From Ooceraea biroi (lineage: Eukaryota; Arthropoda; Insecta; Hymenoptera; Formicidae): a stretch of DNA of 64,000 nt. The position numbers and the translations under genes are program-made. The notes under the pieces are model-generated. The model had not been told where the DNA came from and ran no database searches. It worked only from the letters and a program-made list of their open reading frames with translations. The stretch lies in contig NC_039512.1 of NCBI RefSeq assembly GCF_003672135.1, positions 5,550,874-5,614,873 on the forward strand, written 5' to 3'. Positions 48,901-58,168 of this stretch are shown here, one piece after another. Numbering within the stretch: position 1 is the stretch's first letter; the number at the start of each line of letters is the position of its first letter.

Positions 48901-50459
48901 ACGCAAACTCTCAGGTTTGTGGTATAGCGCCGTTTATGATTACACTTAAGTTTACACAATTTCACACTACCGTGCACCATTTACTTGTTTTATTAGCGAC
49001 TAAAGGCCGTATGCGTTCCACGCATTACGGTATTATGTGCTCTGAATATTTATAATTAATTACTCGTTATTTTTACTTTTTGTCACACATGCTGCTTTCT
49101 CATGATAGGCATTGGTACGTATATGCTTCTGAATGATATAAAAATCTATGTTAATGCGACATAAAAAAAACTAATATAATGCATTATGTAATACAGGCGC
49201 CGGATGGTGACACTCAGCCGAGCACAGAGGTAGATCTCTTTATCTCGACGGAGAAGATCATGGTTCTCAACACCGATCTGAAGGAGATCATGATGGATCA
49301 CGCGTTGCGCACGATCTCGTACATTGCGGATATCGGTGACCTGGTGGTGCTAATGGCGCGACGACGTTTCGTGCCACACGAGATGGAAGAAGTACCGAAG
49401 ATTAACCGAACTCCGAAGATGATATGTCACGTTTTCGAAAGCGAGGAGGCTCAATTCATAGCACAAAGTATCGGGCAAGCATTCCAAGTAGCATATATGG
49501 AGTTCCTAAAGGCAAACGGGATTGAAGACCATAGCTTCGTTAAGGAGATGGATTATCAGGAGGTGCTCAACTCGCAGGAGATATTCGGCGACGAACTGCA
49601 GATGTTCGCGAAAAAAGAAATGCAGAAAGAGGTATGTTTTCGAGAGTGCGAATCTTTTTATCTATCAAATGGGCTGTAACTGTGCTTTGATATCCTTTCC
49701 ATCTCTGTACTCTAACAGAGTTAAAATAGACAGCCATGTCACCGTTACAGTTAAGTAGTGAGTGTCCTTCTCTTTGCAGGTAGTGGTACCGAAAGCGAAG
49801 GGGGAGATTCTCGGTGTCGTGATCGTTGAGTCCGGATGGGGCTCGATGCTGCCAACCGTAGTCATAGCTAATCTGGCGCCGGCCGGCGCCGCGGCCCGTT
49901 GCGGGCAGCTTAATATTGGCGATCAGATAATCGCGATCAACGGCGTATCATTGGTCGGCTTGCCTTTGTCCACGTGTCAGACGTACATAAAGAACTCGAA
50001 GAATCAAACGGTCGTCAAGCTGACGGTCGTGCCATGTGCGCCTGTTGTCGAGGTGAAAATCAAGAGGCCCGACACGAAATATCAGTTAGGATTTAGTGTA
50101 CAGAACGGAGTGATATGTAGTCTATTGAGGGGCGGTATCGCGGAGCGCGGTGGAGTCCGGGTGGGCCATAGGATAATCGAGATCAATAATCAGAGCGTTG
50201 TTGCTGTACCGCACGAAAAGATTGTTAATCTTCTGGCTACGTCGGTGGGAGAGGTATGTAAACGTTCACAGCAGCCATGAGCGAAGTCGCGAAAACGACT
50301 CTCAATGTGATCTTCTAACTCGATTGAACGACAGTCGACAAGTAGAATTTATATACGGGACGATATTCTTATTCTGTTTTTTTTTAGATCTTGATGAAAA
50401 CGATGCCCACGTCGATGTTCAGGCTGCTGACCGGCCAGGAGTCTCCGGTGTACATATAA
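33526..50459 (+). CDS. X11L: X11/Mint (APBA) adaptor protein, PTB plus two PDZ domains
   Basis: Fifteen coding exons join with matching phases into about 1450 residues. The N-terminal 1000 residues are low-complexity and acidic. They are followed by a short Lys-rich linker (KEGKKKSRNKE), a PTB domain (VLIEGVLFRARYLGSTQL through EAVSRIK, APDGDTQPSTEVDLF, RTISYIADIGDLVVLMARRR), PDZ1 (GEILGVVIVESGWGS, GDQIIAINGVSLVG), PDZ2 (YQLGFSVQNGVICSLLRGG, GHRIIEINNQSVV) and the C-terminal tail ESPVYI. This order and tail are diagnostic of X11/Mint. The family binds the NPTY motif of APP through the PTB and takes part in presynaptic and polarised trafficking; its C-terminal tail can fold onto PDZ1. A mariner copy lies in intron 2 and an alternative PTB half-exon at 48255-48563. 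The exact acceptor of exon 2 is uncertain by seven codons. Confidence 0.96.
33895..33931. repeat. (CT)n microsatellite in X11 intron 1
   Basis: About 17 CT units with one interrupting T, 65 bp after the exon 1 donor. Confidence 0.9.
34664..34957 (+). CDS. X11L: X11 coding exon 2
   Basis: Enters in phase 2 and leaves in phase 2 at TTCGAG|GTAACG. Acceptor candidates that keep the frame are at 34663 (TTCGTAG) and 34642 (TTAAG after a better pyrimidine tract), giving a difference of seven residues. It encodes a Ser-rich region and EESPVYIL, an internal echo of the protein's own C-terminal ESPVYI. Confidence 0.75.
35679..35709. repeat. mariner terminal inverted repeat (left)
   Basis: 31 bp, matching the right terminus in reverse complement with one mismatch at position 10. 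The preceding TA is the target duplication. Confidence 0.93.
35753..36787 (-). pseudogene. mariner transposase, single in-frame amber codon
   Basis: A 345-codon frame, normal for mariner, starts at 36787 and ends at 35753. An in-frame TAG at 36436-36434 splits it into 117 and 222 residues. There is no frameshift. The first part is the helix-turn-helix DNA-binding region (GERTVRKWFAKFRAGDF-like, RSGRPS). The second holds the catalytic triad: D in TGDEKW, D in HQDNARPH, and D in PSDFHLF exactly 34 residues later, the DD34D signature. TAG lies where the family normally has Trp in the linker, consistent with one G-to-A change. The protein is probably not made, unless the stop is read through. Confidence 0.95.
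36935..36965. repeat. mariner terminal inverted repeat (right)
   Basis: Reverse complement of the left end with one mismatch; followed by TA at 36966-36967. Confidence 0.93.
36968..38980. other. Remainder of X11 intron 2, nothing seen
   Basis: No coding potential recognised on either strand between the mariner and exon 3. The 136-codon minus frame at 37255-37665 has no family resemblance. Confidence 0.5.
38981..39172 (+). CDS. X11L: X11 coding exon 3
   Basis: Acceptor CGTATTGTTCCACAG ends at 38980; donor CG|GTAATC at 39172/39173. Phase 2 in, phase 2 out. Encodes a basic, Asn/Ser-rich segment. Confidence 0.85.
39273..39786 (+). CDS. X11L: X11 coding exon 4
   Basis: Acceptor CTGATTTTCAG ends at 39272; donor AAG|GTAATG at 39786/39787. 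Phase 2 in, phase 0 out. It contains a repeated phrase of the form ITDLDYGLPKS / ILDYDSPKS and ends in a Ser/Pro-rich stretch. Confidence 0.9.
39901..40134 (+). CDS. X11L: X11 coding exon 5
   Basis: Acceptor CAATTTTCGCAG ends at 39900; donor GAG|GTAGAA. Phase 0 both sides, 78 codons. Pro/Ser-rich, with no domain. Too short for a simple ORF listing because it has no internal start. Confidence 0.85.
40229..40525 (+). CDS. X11L: X11 coding exon 6
   Basis: Acceptor TTTATGTCCTAG ends at 40228; donor CAA|GTAAGT. Phase 0 both sides, 99 codons. Acidic (EEEEED) with FDYLYEFSETRKVLEEFFKCP, a helix-like segment that is probably a conserved interaction motif. Confidence 0.88.
40651..40785 (+). CDS. X11L: X11 coding exon 7
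   Basis: Acceptor TTTTCGTTACAAG ends at 40650; donor AAT|GTAAAT. Phase 0 both sides, 45 codons beginning DLDYELRRQGGSAYVGQRL. Confidence 0.85.
41135..41874 (+). CDS. X11L: X11 coding exon 8
   Basis: Acceptor TTGCTCTCTTTAG ends at 41134; donor AG|GTATTT. Phase 0 in, phase 2 out. Contains VMLMKRQINEIEKEIIQRT, a likely short coiled coil, and ends in SPIWIP, which resembles the Ile-Trp-Val CASK-binding motif of Mint1; that resemblance is speculative. Confidence 0.9.
42073..42262 (+). CDS. X11L: X11 coding exon 9
   Basis: Acceptor AAAATGTAG ends at 42072 with a weak pyrimidine tract; donor AAG|GTGAGT. Phase 2 in, phase 0 out. Very acidic, then TDRLLGQQRTDDQGFYDDK. Confidence 0.85.
42577..42876 (+). 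CDS. X11L: X11 coding exon 10
   Basis: Acceptor CTTGGTGTTACCGCAG ends at 42576; donor AAG|GTGAAA. Phase 0 both sides, 100 codons. Begins GWRKPKTRTMLPPM, then Pro/Ser-rich. If the donor is not used, the frame reads 16 more codons to a TAG at 42925-42927, giving an alternative form without PTB and PDZ domains. Confidence 0.88.
43785..43821 (+). CDS. X11L: X11 37-nt microexon (Lys-rich linker)
   Basis: Acceptor GTCTCTTCTATTTTCCAG ends at 43784; donor GTATTG. Phase 0 in, phase 1 out, encoding DKEGKKKSRNKE. The phase arithmetic requires it: exon 10 exits in phase 0 while the PTB exon at 44720 enters in phase 1. Vertebrate X11 has a similar Lys-rich run just before its PTB. Confidence 0.85.
44720..44862 (+). 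CDS. X11L: X11 PTB first-half exon, standard version (exon A)
   Basis: Acceptor GTCTCTGACGCTTTCAG ends at 44719; donor AAG|GTACAT. Phase 1 in, phase 0 out. Encodes LLNDPSVLIEGVLFRARYLG, STQL and QAEEAVSRIK, the first PTB beta strand and helix. The frame is also open upstream to about 44530, but that part is intron by phase. Confidence 0.92.
44863..48020. other. X11 intron between the two PTB half-exons
   Basis: AT-rich, no coding exon recognised. A CT/TTCT-rich tract lies at about 46476-46530 and a GT microsatellite at 47990-48017, just before the alternative exon's upstream region. Confidence 0.5.
48024..48111 (+). promoter_or_regulatory. Putative alternative X11 promoter signals
   Basis: TATAAAT at 48024-48030 lies 225 bp upstream of the exon B ATG. 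Two ATTGG (inverted CCAAT) boxes lie within a 9-bp direct repeat CGTATTGGT (48098-48102 and 48107-48111). These fit a separate promoter, but short motifs are weak evidence. Confidence 0.3.
48255..48563 (+). CDS. X11L: X11 alternative PTB first-half exon (exon B)
   Basis: A 103-codon frame from ATG 48255 (MQATLLNYGG) to donor AAG|GTCCGC at 48563/48564, phase 0 out. It encodes an acidic stretch (SLEEDECDSSEELIG), then VFRLQFLGSVEVEEEGGRKR and HMVEEAVTKIK. This aligns position by position with exon A (VLFRARYLGS... and AEEAVSRIK), so both provide the PTB beta strand and helix and both splice in phase 0 to the APDGDTQ exon at 49197. It is best read as an alternative first exon. It could also be a cassette from exon 10, since an acceptor-like CATAACAG at 48233 keeps phase 0. 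Codon use is GC-rich like the other X11 exons. Confidence 0.75.
49197..49631 (+). CDS. X11L: X11 PTB second-half exon
   Basis: Acceptor GTAATACAG ends at 49196; donor GAG|GTATGT. Phase 0 both sides, 145 codons. Contains TEVDLFISTEKIMVL, RTISYIADIGDLVVLMARRR, the C-terminal PTB helix (EAQFIAQSIGQAFQVAYMEF) and the linker DELQMFAKKEMQKE. Confidence 0.97.
49780..50253 (+). CDS. X11L: X11 PDZ1-PDZ2 exon
   Basis: Acceptor CTTCTCTTTGCAG ends at 49779; donor GAG|GTATGT. Phase 0 both sides, 158 codons. PDZ1 starts VVVPKAKGEILGVVIVES; PDZ2 starts PVVEVKIKRPDTKYQLGFSV. Confidence 0.97.
50388..50459 (+). CDS. X11L: X11 last coding exon, PDZ2 end and C-terminal tail
   Basis: Acceptor GTTTTTTTTTAG ends at 50387; stop TAA at 50457-50459. 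Encodes ILMKTMPTSMFRLL and the tail TGQESPVYI, which is the conserved autoinhibitory PDZ1 ligand of Mint proteins. Confidence 0.97.
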   Translation: MLMKTMPTSMFRLLTGQESPVYI

Positions 50460-53400
50460 AAGCGTTCAGTTGCCTGGCTGATGCGTAGTGAACAGACAAT
50501 ACATCCGCCATCCACTACCATACTTAATCCGCTACTACTACCTTTACTGTACAGGTTACTCTATGCAAGTCGCTTTGTGTTTCGATTCTTATGGGGACAA
50601 TTCGATACATTCACCAGCTCCTGCTTGGTAAGCGAGACTACATAGGTACGTCGCAGAAATGTTACTAAATATTTACTCAAGCATAATTTATATGATTATT
50701 GATTATTGTAAGAGATATACGTATATAGTACTAATTAATGGGATTCTCTGTAACGTGCATACGTTTTTCCAGAAAAGTTCAGCAAGATATTCTTTTCAAT
50801 ACCTCTCATATAAATGTCGCCAACATTTGATTTCTTCGTATCTAAATTGCACAAAATTTACGGAAACACTGTGGTTGTTTGTACACTTTACTTTTTTTCT
50901 ATGCAGTCGAGAGTTGAGGCAATAGGAGAATATCGACTTTCTATGCGATATTGGATGTTACGGAGAATCGCATTATTCGCGCCAAGGAAGATGATAGATG
51001 ACGCAAATAATGCAGTTGCACATGATTATAAATAGCACAAAAGCTCTTTACCAACAGCTGGAGCAGGGCTGGAACTGTATATTACGTAGTTTAATGACGT
51101 AGTAATATTTATAAAGGGATCTCCCTCTATCGCGGAGATTTACTTTAAGCTAAAAGGCGCGTTCATTTAATCTTTTTTATCTTTAAGGTCGGCGAATACT
51201 TGCGGCGCGTGGTGCCCGGGTGTATTAATTTGTACTAAAAAATTACTATCTACCGTAGTAAAACTTTCGACGCGTAAATCTCGTGATAAAAATTAATGCC
51301 ATAGTAATTATATAGAAGAGCACAGCTACACTCGTTCTGTACGAGTTTTTTTCAAACAAGCATAGATAAACGCATTTTACAATAGAATATATTGAAATCA
51401 TTAAGTAATTTGCATGTTTTATCGAACGAAAATGTCATTCCGAGTGGATCTTGTATGCCTACATACCGCTTTATCGACACGCTTATGGTATAGATATTCG
51501 ACTGTATCAAAAAATTAAACTATAAAATAACGTATTCACTGGCGTAAATATTATTTTCCAAAAGTTCGAAAGTTCTTCGATTTGCAATGTGATTTAAAGA
51601 TGACCGTCGTTCGCAAGGAAATGACAATGGACAAACTTGTGAGCTTCTGCTTTGTATATTACGGTATCTGTGAATGCACAATTCCCTGACAAACGTGTAA
51701 TTTCTCCGTCACGTATGCTCGTAATAGACGTAATCTGCCTCCTCATTTTTCATGAATAATAATCAACGTACAAGTAAAACCTTGTAAGTCATCAAGTTAT
51801 GCTTCTAAGAAGTTGCATTGATCATTCGCTTTTTCGACTATATGTTGATAAATGTTGAGAAATGGCTGTGTATTTAAGAGTTTAGATTTTATAGATGTAA
51901 AATTGCATTCACGCGCGACTTTAGAAGAGAGAACTTTCGAGCATTACGTTTTCTTTTGATAGTTTTAGAAACTCCATCCGCTTTACTAAGCTATCTCCAT
52001 CTGCTTTAATAAGAATTCTCAACGTCTTTCATTTTTAACTCGTAAGCTTTTTTCTAGCTAACTCGAACTCTTTCTAACTCGAAATTCTTATAACATGAGC
52101 TACTTAAACGAACTATTGCACTGACAGCTTTTTCGATGTCTAAATATTAGATTCATATGCTTTTTGATATTTTCTTAGATTCTTCACGACGACGTGGGTC
52201 CCAATTTCGAAAATGCTTTGAAACAATTGTATGTACCTTTATTGTATTTTGTTTGTTCCTGCGAAAAAGTAGTGAAAAATCAATCAAGAGACACTATTGT
52301 CATTGACAAATTTGCAAAATTATTAATAATTAAAATTTGCAGGATAGATATTTCTCTAATTCACTTATTTTTCGCGGGAGTATAAAAGTTTGCAGTCTAT
52401 AAAAATAGTTGATAAAAATAGTATTTACTCGTAGAAAGACTTATAGATGCATCTTATCCCATATCAACTTGCAGTAAGTCTTCACTCACTATGTATAATA
52501 CTTACATGTAAAATATGTAAATTGTACTCGACTCGATGTGGCTTCGCTACGCACAGGCATACAAAATGAAATTTAGCTACACCTGACTTGTAACTGTCAA
52601 TGAAAAAATTCCTTCTAAAATATACAGACTGATTCACACTTCTATGTATAACCGAATAAAATAAATCATTCATTATAGAAACTCACGAGAGTCGTATCGT
52701 TAGAAGAAAAAAAAAAGAAACGTTCTCTTCTATATAAATACTATATGCCATAATAATCTAAGTTTTATCTATTTTTGCTGAAGATTTCTCACCTTTGAGC
52801 TATTCTGCTTCAAATATCAAGAAGTACGCGACGATACAAATTTCAAGATTCCTGATGTCTTATAAAATTTCAATGCCAAAGTACATTAAATAATAAGATG
52901 TAACGACGAGACAGCAAAATGTGTATAATTTTTGACAAATAGGAAATTATTCAGATTTTGTCTGAGGAGTGTGTGCAAGTATCAGATAATAGTATTCTCA
53001 TTTGCGAAAAGCTTTCTAATAATTAAGCTTGAGTTATCGCTGATTGATCGAACATCTTCAGATATACAGCGCTTGAAAAAAAGGTTCGGAATTCAGGGAC
53101 TCAATTAAACAAACTGTAACTGATAAACGTGGATTGAGAAAGTGATCTTTTAAAAGATAAAAGTAAGCAAGTCAGCTGTATTATCAAAATGGATTCGTTT
53201 CTATCTCGAAAGGCCAATTTCTTGATCCATGTTGATTAGATATCCGTTGTTTAATTTAGTGTGGATACTATAAATCCCGCTTTTGTTGCTAGAACGTTCT
53301 GCATTGCGAGTGTCATACAATTTATATGTTTACAATACAATATGTCATAATATTATAAAGAAAAAGTCATATTTAAATTTCTAAACGTGAGAACTGCTGA

Positions 53401-56400
53401 TATGTTAAGTTTTTAATTATTGTTCTCAATTTTGTCACAGATTGAGCATGTATTATAAACATTTTATGTTTTCTGTCAATGACAAATATACTCGTATTAT
53501 TATTTTAATGTAAATTAGCTCTTCGATCATTAGTGTCTTCGAAGACTTCTAATTTGCCATGGATAGGACATTTCGTACGGAACGATTCTCTGGCAGGCAC
53601 GCGGATGAAAAATATGTATATAAAATTTTTCATTGTCTATAATACTTGGTAATATAAGAGCAAAAGTAGTCACGACATGTATACATGTATGTACCGAAGA
53701 TCGGTGCTTGGAAGGCCTCGAGAGGATAGTTACGTGGAAAATGTCTCGAAGTATATGTATAAATATATACAATAATTCTCTATGACTTCGTTGAGAAAGA
53801 TATAGCGGAGCATATTATGATATTGCATATCATGGGGAAACTGATATATCATTGTGGGCTAGACCTTCATTCTTTGTGGACAGATATCTAAATGAATATG
53901 CAGAAAATATTATCCTTTGCCGGAGCCACCAGAATCTAGAGTAAATCACGATTATATACATTAGGATATAATGAATTTTGGCATAGAAATTTTAACCATA
54001 TATTCGGTGAGCAACACACAGAACAGTATGAATATAATATATGGGATCAAACAAGATGTTATATATTGGGTGGCTGAAACTTATCTAGTCATTACGCTAA
54101 GAATAAGATGGATATATATATATATATATATAAATATAAATAAAGAAAAGTATATATACATAATAAGTTAATACTCAGCCATCGCAAGCCACCCTGACTG
54201 AATGTGTCTAGCCACATTTTAATAATAACATCTACAACTTGTACTGTCAAATCTGGCCTTGCGTGGTCATTACTTTTATATTTGTTACAAACAAAATGTA
54301 ATATTATTAAATCGCCATTTTTATGCAGTTTGTATTCGTTGCCTCAAATCTTAAAGACTTCTTATCTTATTTTAAGGTAATTCAAAGGCACAATTATTAA
54401 AGTGTGGCTTATTAAAAAGTATTTATGTTGATATTCTTCTTCATGTCTAAATTTTTTCTATAGAATTTTTTCTAGTTTTTCTACCATAATTGATAGATTA
54501 CATGGTATACATACATATGTAATGTATACATATATATGTATGTATGATTATGAGAAGGTGAATCTAGTAAATTTGTTTCATTAAAATCTTTAAATAAGCC
54601 TAGTTATATTAAATGAGAAAGTTTTATCGTGTAATTATTCTCAAGCGTTGTAAGATACTTGTATCACGCCCATCCTTCAGCAAAGGCATGGCGGATAATG
54701 CCTGATTTACGAAGTATTCGGTTAGTAATGCACGGTATGTTCTACCTTATTGAGCCTTATAAAAATAAAGAATGATGATCGTGCAAAGTCAGTACGAATG
54801 ATAGATCCAAAATTGCAGTCGAAATCGTTATGAAGTAATTGAAACCCAAAAGCCACTCATAAGAAATAAAAATAACTATATCTTACACACATATATATAG
54901 AGCTTGCGCTGTAGCTTCACCAGTCATGAGACACATGCTACAAGATATCATGACTGTCTTTATCAATGTTTGTGAGTGTATAATAAGTTATAAACTATAA
55001 GTGAGCTATTGAATGTGTATATGGTATATGCTAGTCCATACTAAGATACAATAAAATGTAATTTTGAATTCAAATTCAAATGCAGTTGTATACCCGTCAC
55101 TTGCACTGTGTAAAATACGAGATGCGACCGTGGCGATGAATATGCGACAGCAGCACTTTCTTTATATTTTCTTAAAAGCTTTATTTTTCTTTAAAACATG
55201 TCTTCTTCCACATGGCATGTGCAAAGCAGCGAGATATATACATTATGAAGCGCTCATAAACGCGGTCTAAAATTACCTAAACTATTAATATCATGAATAA
55301 TAGAAGCACTGATATGTTACTCTTTTTTTTTGTAAAACGTTCTAACGAGCTTTTATCTTTTTAATGCTGAGTGTTAATATGGACATCGATGCACCTTTTT
55401 TACAATCGAGATATGACACAACGTACATGTATTCTTGTTAAAAAAATCAATTCTTATCATTTTTCTATTAGAGAATACTTTCTTTTATTATTACACTATT
55501 AAATTCTAGTTTTTTTAATCATCAACTCAGCAATATAGAAATTTATACAAAATGAAATTTGATTTTCATACAATGATGATGTATGCTAAAATATTTTAAT
55601 GCAGCAAAGATGATTAAGTAAACATGAAACAAAGAGAAAAATAACGCGCTTATAAGACACATAGTTGACCGATAACTTAATAAAATATACATGAATATTA
55701 AATTTCGTTTTAAATATTAAATTTGTTATTTATGCGCGTTAATGATGTTACTTATGATAACTTTCCGACAAAAATTTTATGATACAACAGAGAATAATTA
55801 CTCTATATATCCCAAACTCTTAATAATAATCTCTTTATTATTGCAGATTATCTACAATATTGTTTTAATCTATCCCCGTGTCCTTTACAGATTACAAAAC
55901 CTCTCTGTTGTAATAATTATTAAAAAGAAAAAACGGCTCGTAAGAGCCTCCGTTTCTCACAAGATATTTATATACTAACTGGTTGTGCTTTTTTCATATT
56001 TGTTGCAATGAAACGAACATCAGATATAAACCGCTAGCATTATTCTTGTCACATAGTAACTATACCATGAATAAACTATATTATTCATTGAGCCAATGCA
56101 TGACGAGTAAATATCTCTATCAGTATATGTATCGTTTCTTTGCCACCATTTGTTACAAAGACATTGTTTCTACCATTTTCCTATTCGTTTAACATTATAC
56201 AATATGAAATATATTTGCAGTTTTCAGCTCTTTATGTGAATTATTGTTATGCTCATTAACGTTATTTATCGAAAAGAAATTTCTATATGTATTATATAAT
56301 TTCCCATATATCTTACACTGTCCTCCGCGCAAGCAACCATCGGAAAAGAATGATTTTCATGTACTGGGGACAGATCTTTCCCGTAAGGGAATTTATCTCG

Positions 56401-56622
56401 TACTTGTATGTATATTATTATCTTAATAAATATAAATTTCTTTATTGTAACATATATAATAAAGAAATCTTTTTATTCTTCTTACTTATATTTACACACA
56501 TTAAGCAATTTATTGGCGATGTTGTTACTAACACAATAATGGAAGATATTCATTCGTATATAGTTGACTTATAATTCTTTTGAGTAGACGAGACGTATTT
56601 GAACATTCTTCTTCATTGTAAT

Positions 56623-56654
<32 letters not shown>

Positions 56655-57290
56655 TATATATATATATATAATTAAAAGCTGTATGCTTCATAGACGACAC
56701 CTTGACACCTCGCAATAGATCAAGTGTAGATTTAAAAGGCAATGTTAAATTTACACAGACTGAAAATGCTCATGGCTTCTTTAATATATTAACTATAAGA
56801 CATGTGATAAATAACAGCTGTTATGGTGTAATTTCATAATGTTCGATCTTATTCTTCCCTAATCCTATATATAAGTATGCAAGAATACTTAAATCTATGG
56901 TGTATTTCAGACAGACAACCAGTCAGTATACATAATAAGCTTGTCTCAGCAAGAAAAGAATTCGTATGTCAAAACATAAACCACTTGAATTCATTGACTA
57001 AACAATACAGTAGAAATAAGGAAAACATATAAATTGTAAATTGCACAGGATTTCATAGCAACGTATTTGAGAGGATTGTATAAAGGTCGCATTATCTTGC
57101 TTAACACAACGGCAAAACTTATGATCGTAATGTATCTAATCGCGTTTTCTCACCGAGGGAGGCTGCTTCCTCTTGCAGACGCGCGACGTTAATGTAGGAG
57201 GTTTCTCAACGAGCTGAATTCAATAAATCCGACACTGCTTTGCATTCCCCGACGATATAGAAAATATCCATTCTGTTTTACTCTTACAAA
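50460..57290. other. X11 3' UTR and AT-rich intergenic DNA
   Basis: About 6.8 kb, strongly AT-rich, no exon supported on either strand. AATAAA signals are found only far downstream of the X11 stop (for example near 52655 and 54763), so the X11 3' UTR may be long. AT microsatellites lie at 54111-54132 and 56620-56674, and a perfect 12-bp inverted repeat at 54507-54545. Confidence 0.45.
56620..56674. repeat. Palindromic (TA)n tract
   Basis: Two TA runs of about 11 units arranged around a central AAAATT, with mirrored ends AATTATA and TATAATT, so the whole 55 bp is close to self-complementary. Confidence 0.85.
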
Positions 57291-57293
57291 ACT

Positions 57294-57299
57294 TTTATT
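57294..57299 (-). terminator. UBC13 candidate poly(A) signal
   Basis: AATAAA on the minus strand, 129 bp past the UBC13 stop codon. The 3' UTR would run from 57427 to about 57275. Confidence 0.6.
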
Positions 57300-57427
57300 A
57301 TTTTTATAGCAAAATTGTGGACACAGGTGCGGGATACGCAGTTGGTGCGGGTAAGGTGATCAAAAGTCTGGGAAAGGTAGGAATAACGTCGCTTTGCTTT
57401 GTCGTGGGCGATCTGACAAGGCTGAGA

Positions 57428-57638
57428 TCAGTTGTCCATAGCGTATCTTCGAGTCCACTCTTTGGCATTACGTATCGCCTCGCTTTCGTTAACCTTCCAA
57501 AGTTCAGCTACATCATTTGCCAAAGGATCATCGGGATTTGGTGCGCTCAACAGCGCTTGTATAGACAGCAAAACCGTTCTGATTTGAAGTGCGGGACTCC
57601 ATTTATCCTTGAGAATATCCAGGCAAATCCTGCCCAAT
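57428..57638 (-). CDS. UBE2N: UBC13 coding exon 2
   Basis: Minus-strand acceptor TTGATTTGCAG, phase 2 in; stop TGA at 57430-57428. Contains Cys87 and ends RRYAMDN. Confidence 0.97.
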
Positions 57639-58153
57639 CTGCAAATCAATTGATAAATAATATATCAATTCAATATAATTAATGTATATATTGCCAAGAC
57701 AGAGTTCGTCTTTGCTGTTTTTCAATATGATCAATCTATATTTCACATAAATGTACATAACTGTGTCACTTAGTCACTCATGTAGTTAAAAAGAAAAACA
57801 GTTAGTCATCAAATGCAATTTTTACGTTTTGTACAATGCGTGACGTAATAAAAATGAAACTTGTGCACCTTCGATGATCAAAGGAAATTTTATCAACTTT
57901 ATTCTTACCTGTCTATATTTGGATGATATATTTTTGTAATGAATCTAACTTTAGGAGCAGACATTGGATAATCTTCTGGTAGGAACAACTCAAGTTTAAA
58001 TAGTCCACCTTCGAACGGCGAATCTTCAGGTCCCGTTACTATTACGTGAAAATACCTAGCATTTGTATCGTCTGGTACAGCGCTGATACCAGGAACTGGT
58101 TCTTGCATTAATCTCTGAGTTTCCTTAATAATCCTCCGTGGTAATGCCGCCAT
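57428..58153 (-). CDS. UBE2N: Ubiquitin-conjugating enzyme UBC13 (UBE2N, bendless)
   Basis: Two coding exons, 58153-57909 and 57638-57428, join in phase 2 to a complete 151-residue E2. With this start, the catalytic cysteine is Cys87 (GRICLDILKDKW), the HPN asparagine is Asn79, and the UBC13-specific Met64 and Ser96-Pro97-Ala98, which contact TRAF-type RING ligases, are all in place. The N-terminus MAALPRRIIKETQRL is also family-specific. UBC13 pairs with a UEV/MMS2 partner to build Lys63-linked ubiquitin chains in DNA-damage tolerance and immune (IMD/NF-kB) signalling. In Drosophila the gene is bendless. It is divergent from ELP1. Confidence 0.98.
57909..58153 (-). CDS. UBE2N: UBC13 coding exon 1
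   Basis: ATG at 58153-58151; donor CAG|GTAAGA after residue 81. A strong acceptor (TTCTTCTCTCTTATAG) lies 15 nt upstream of the ATG, ending at 58169, so the 5' UTR is spliced from an exon to the right. Confidence 0.97.
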
Positions 58154-58168
58154 TGTTTAAGCAAAAGT

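Noticed and set aside
57309..57375. Apparent + strand exon reading KIVDTGAGYAVGAGKVIKSL with splice-like ends
   Set aside because: It lies within the UBC13 3' UTR on the other strand; its supposed acceptor is the complement of the UBC13 poly(A) signal. No partner exon was found.
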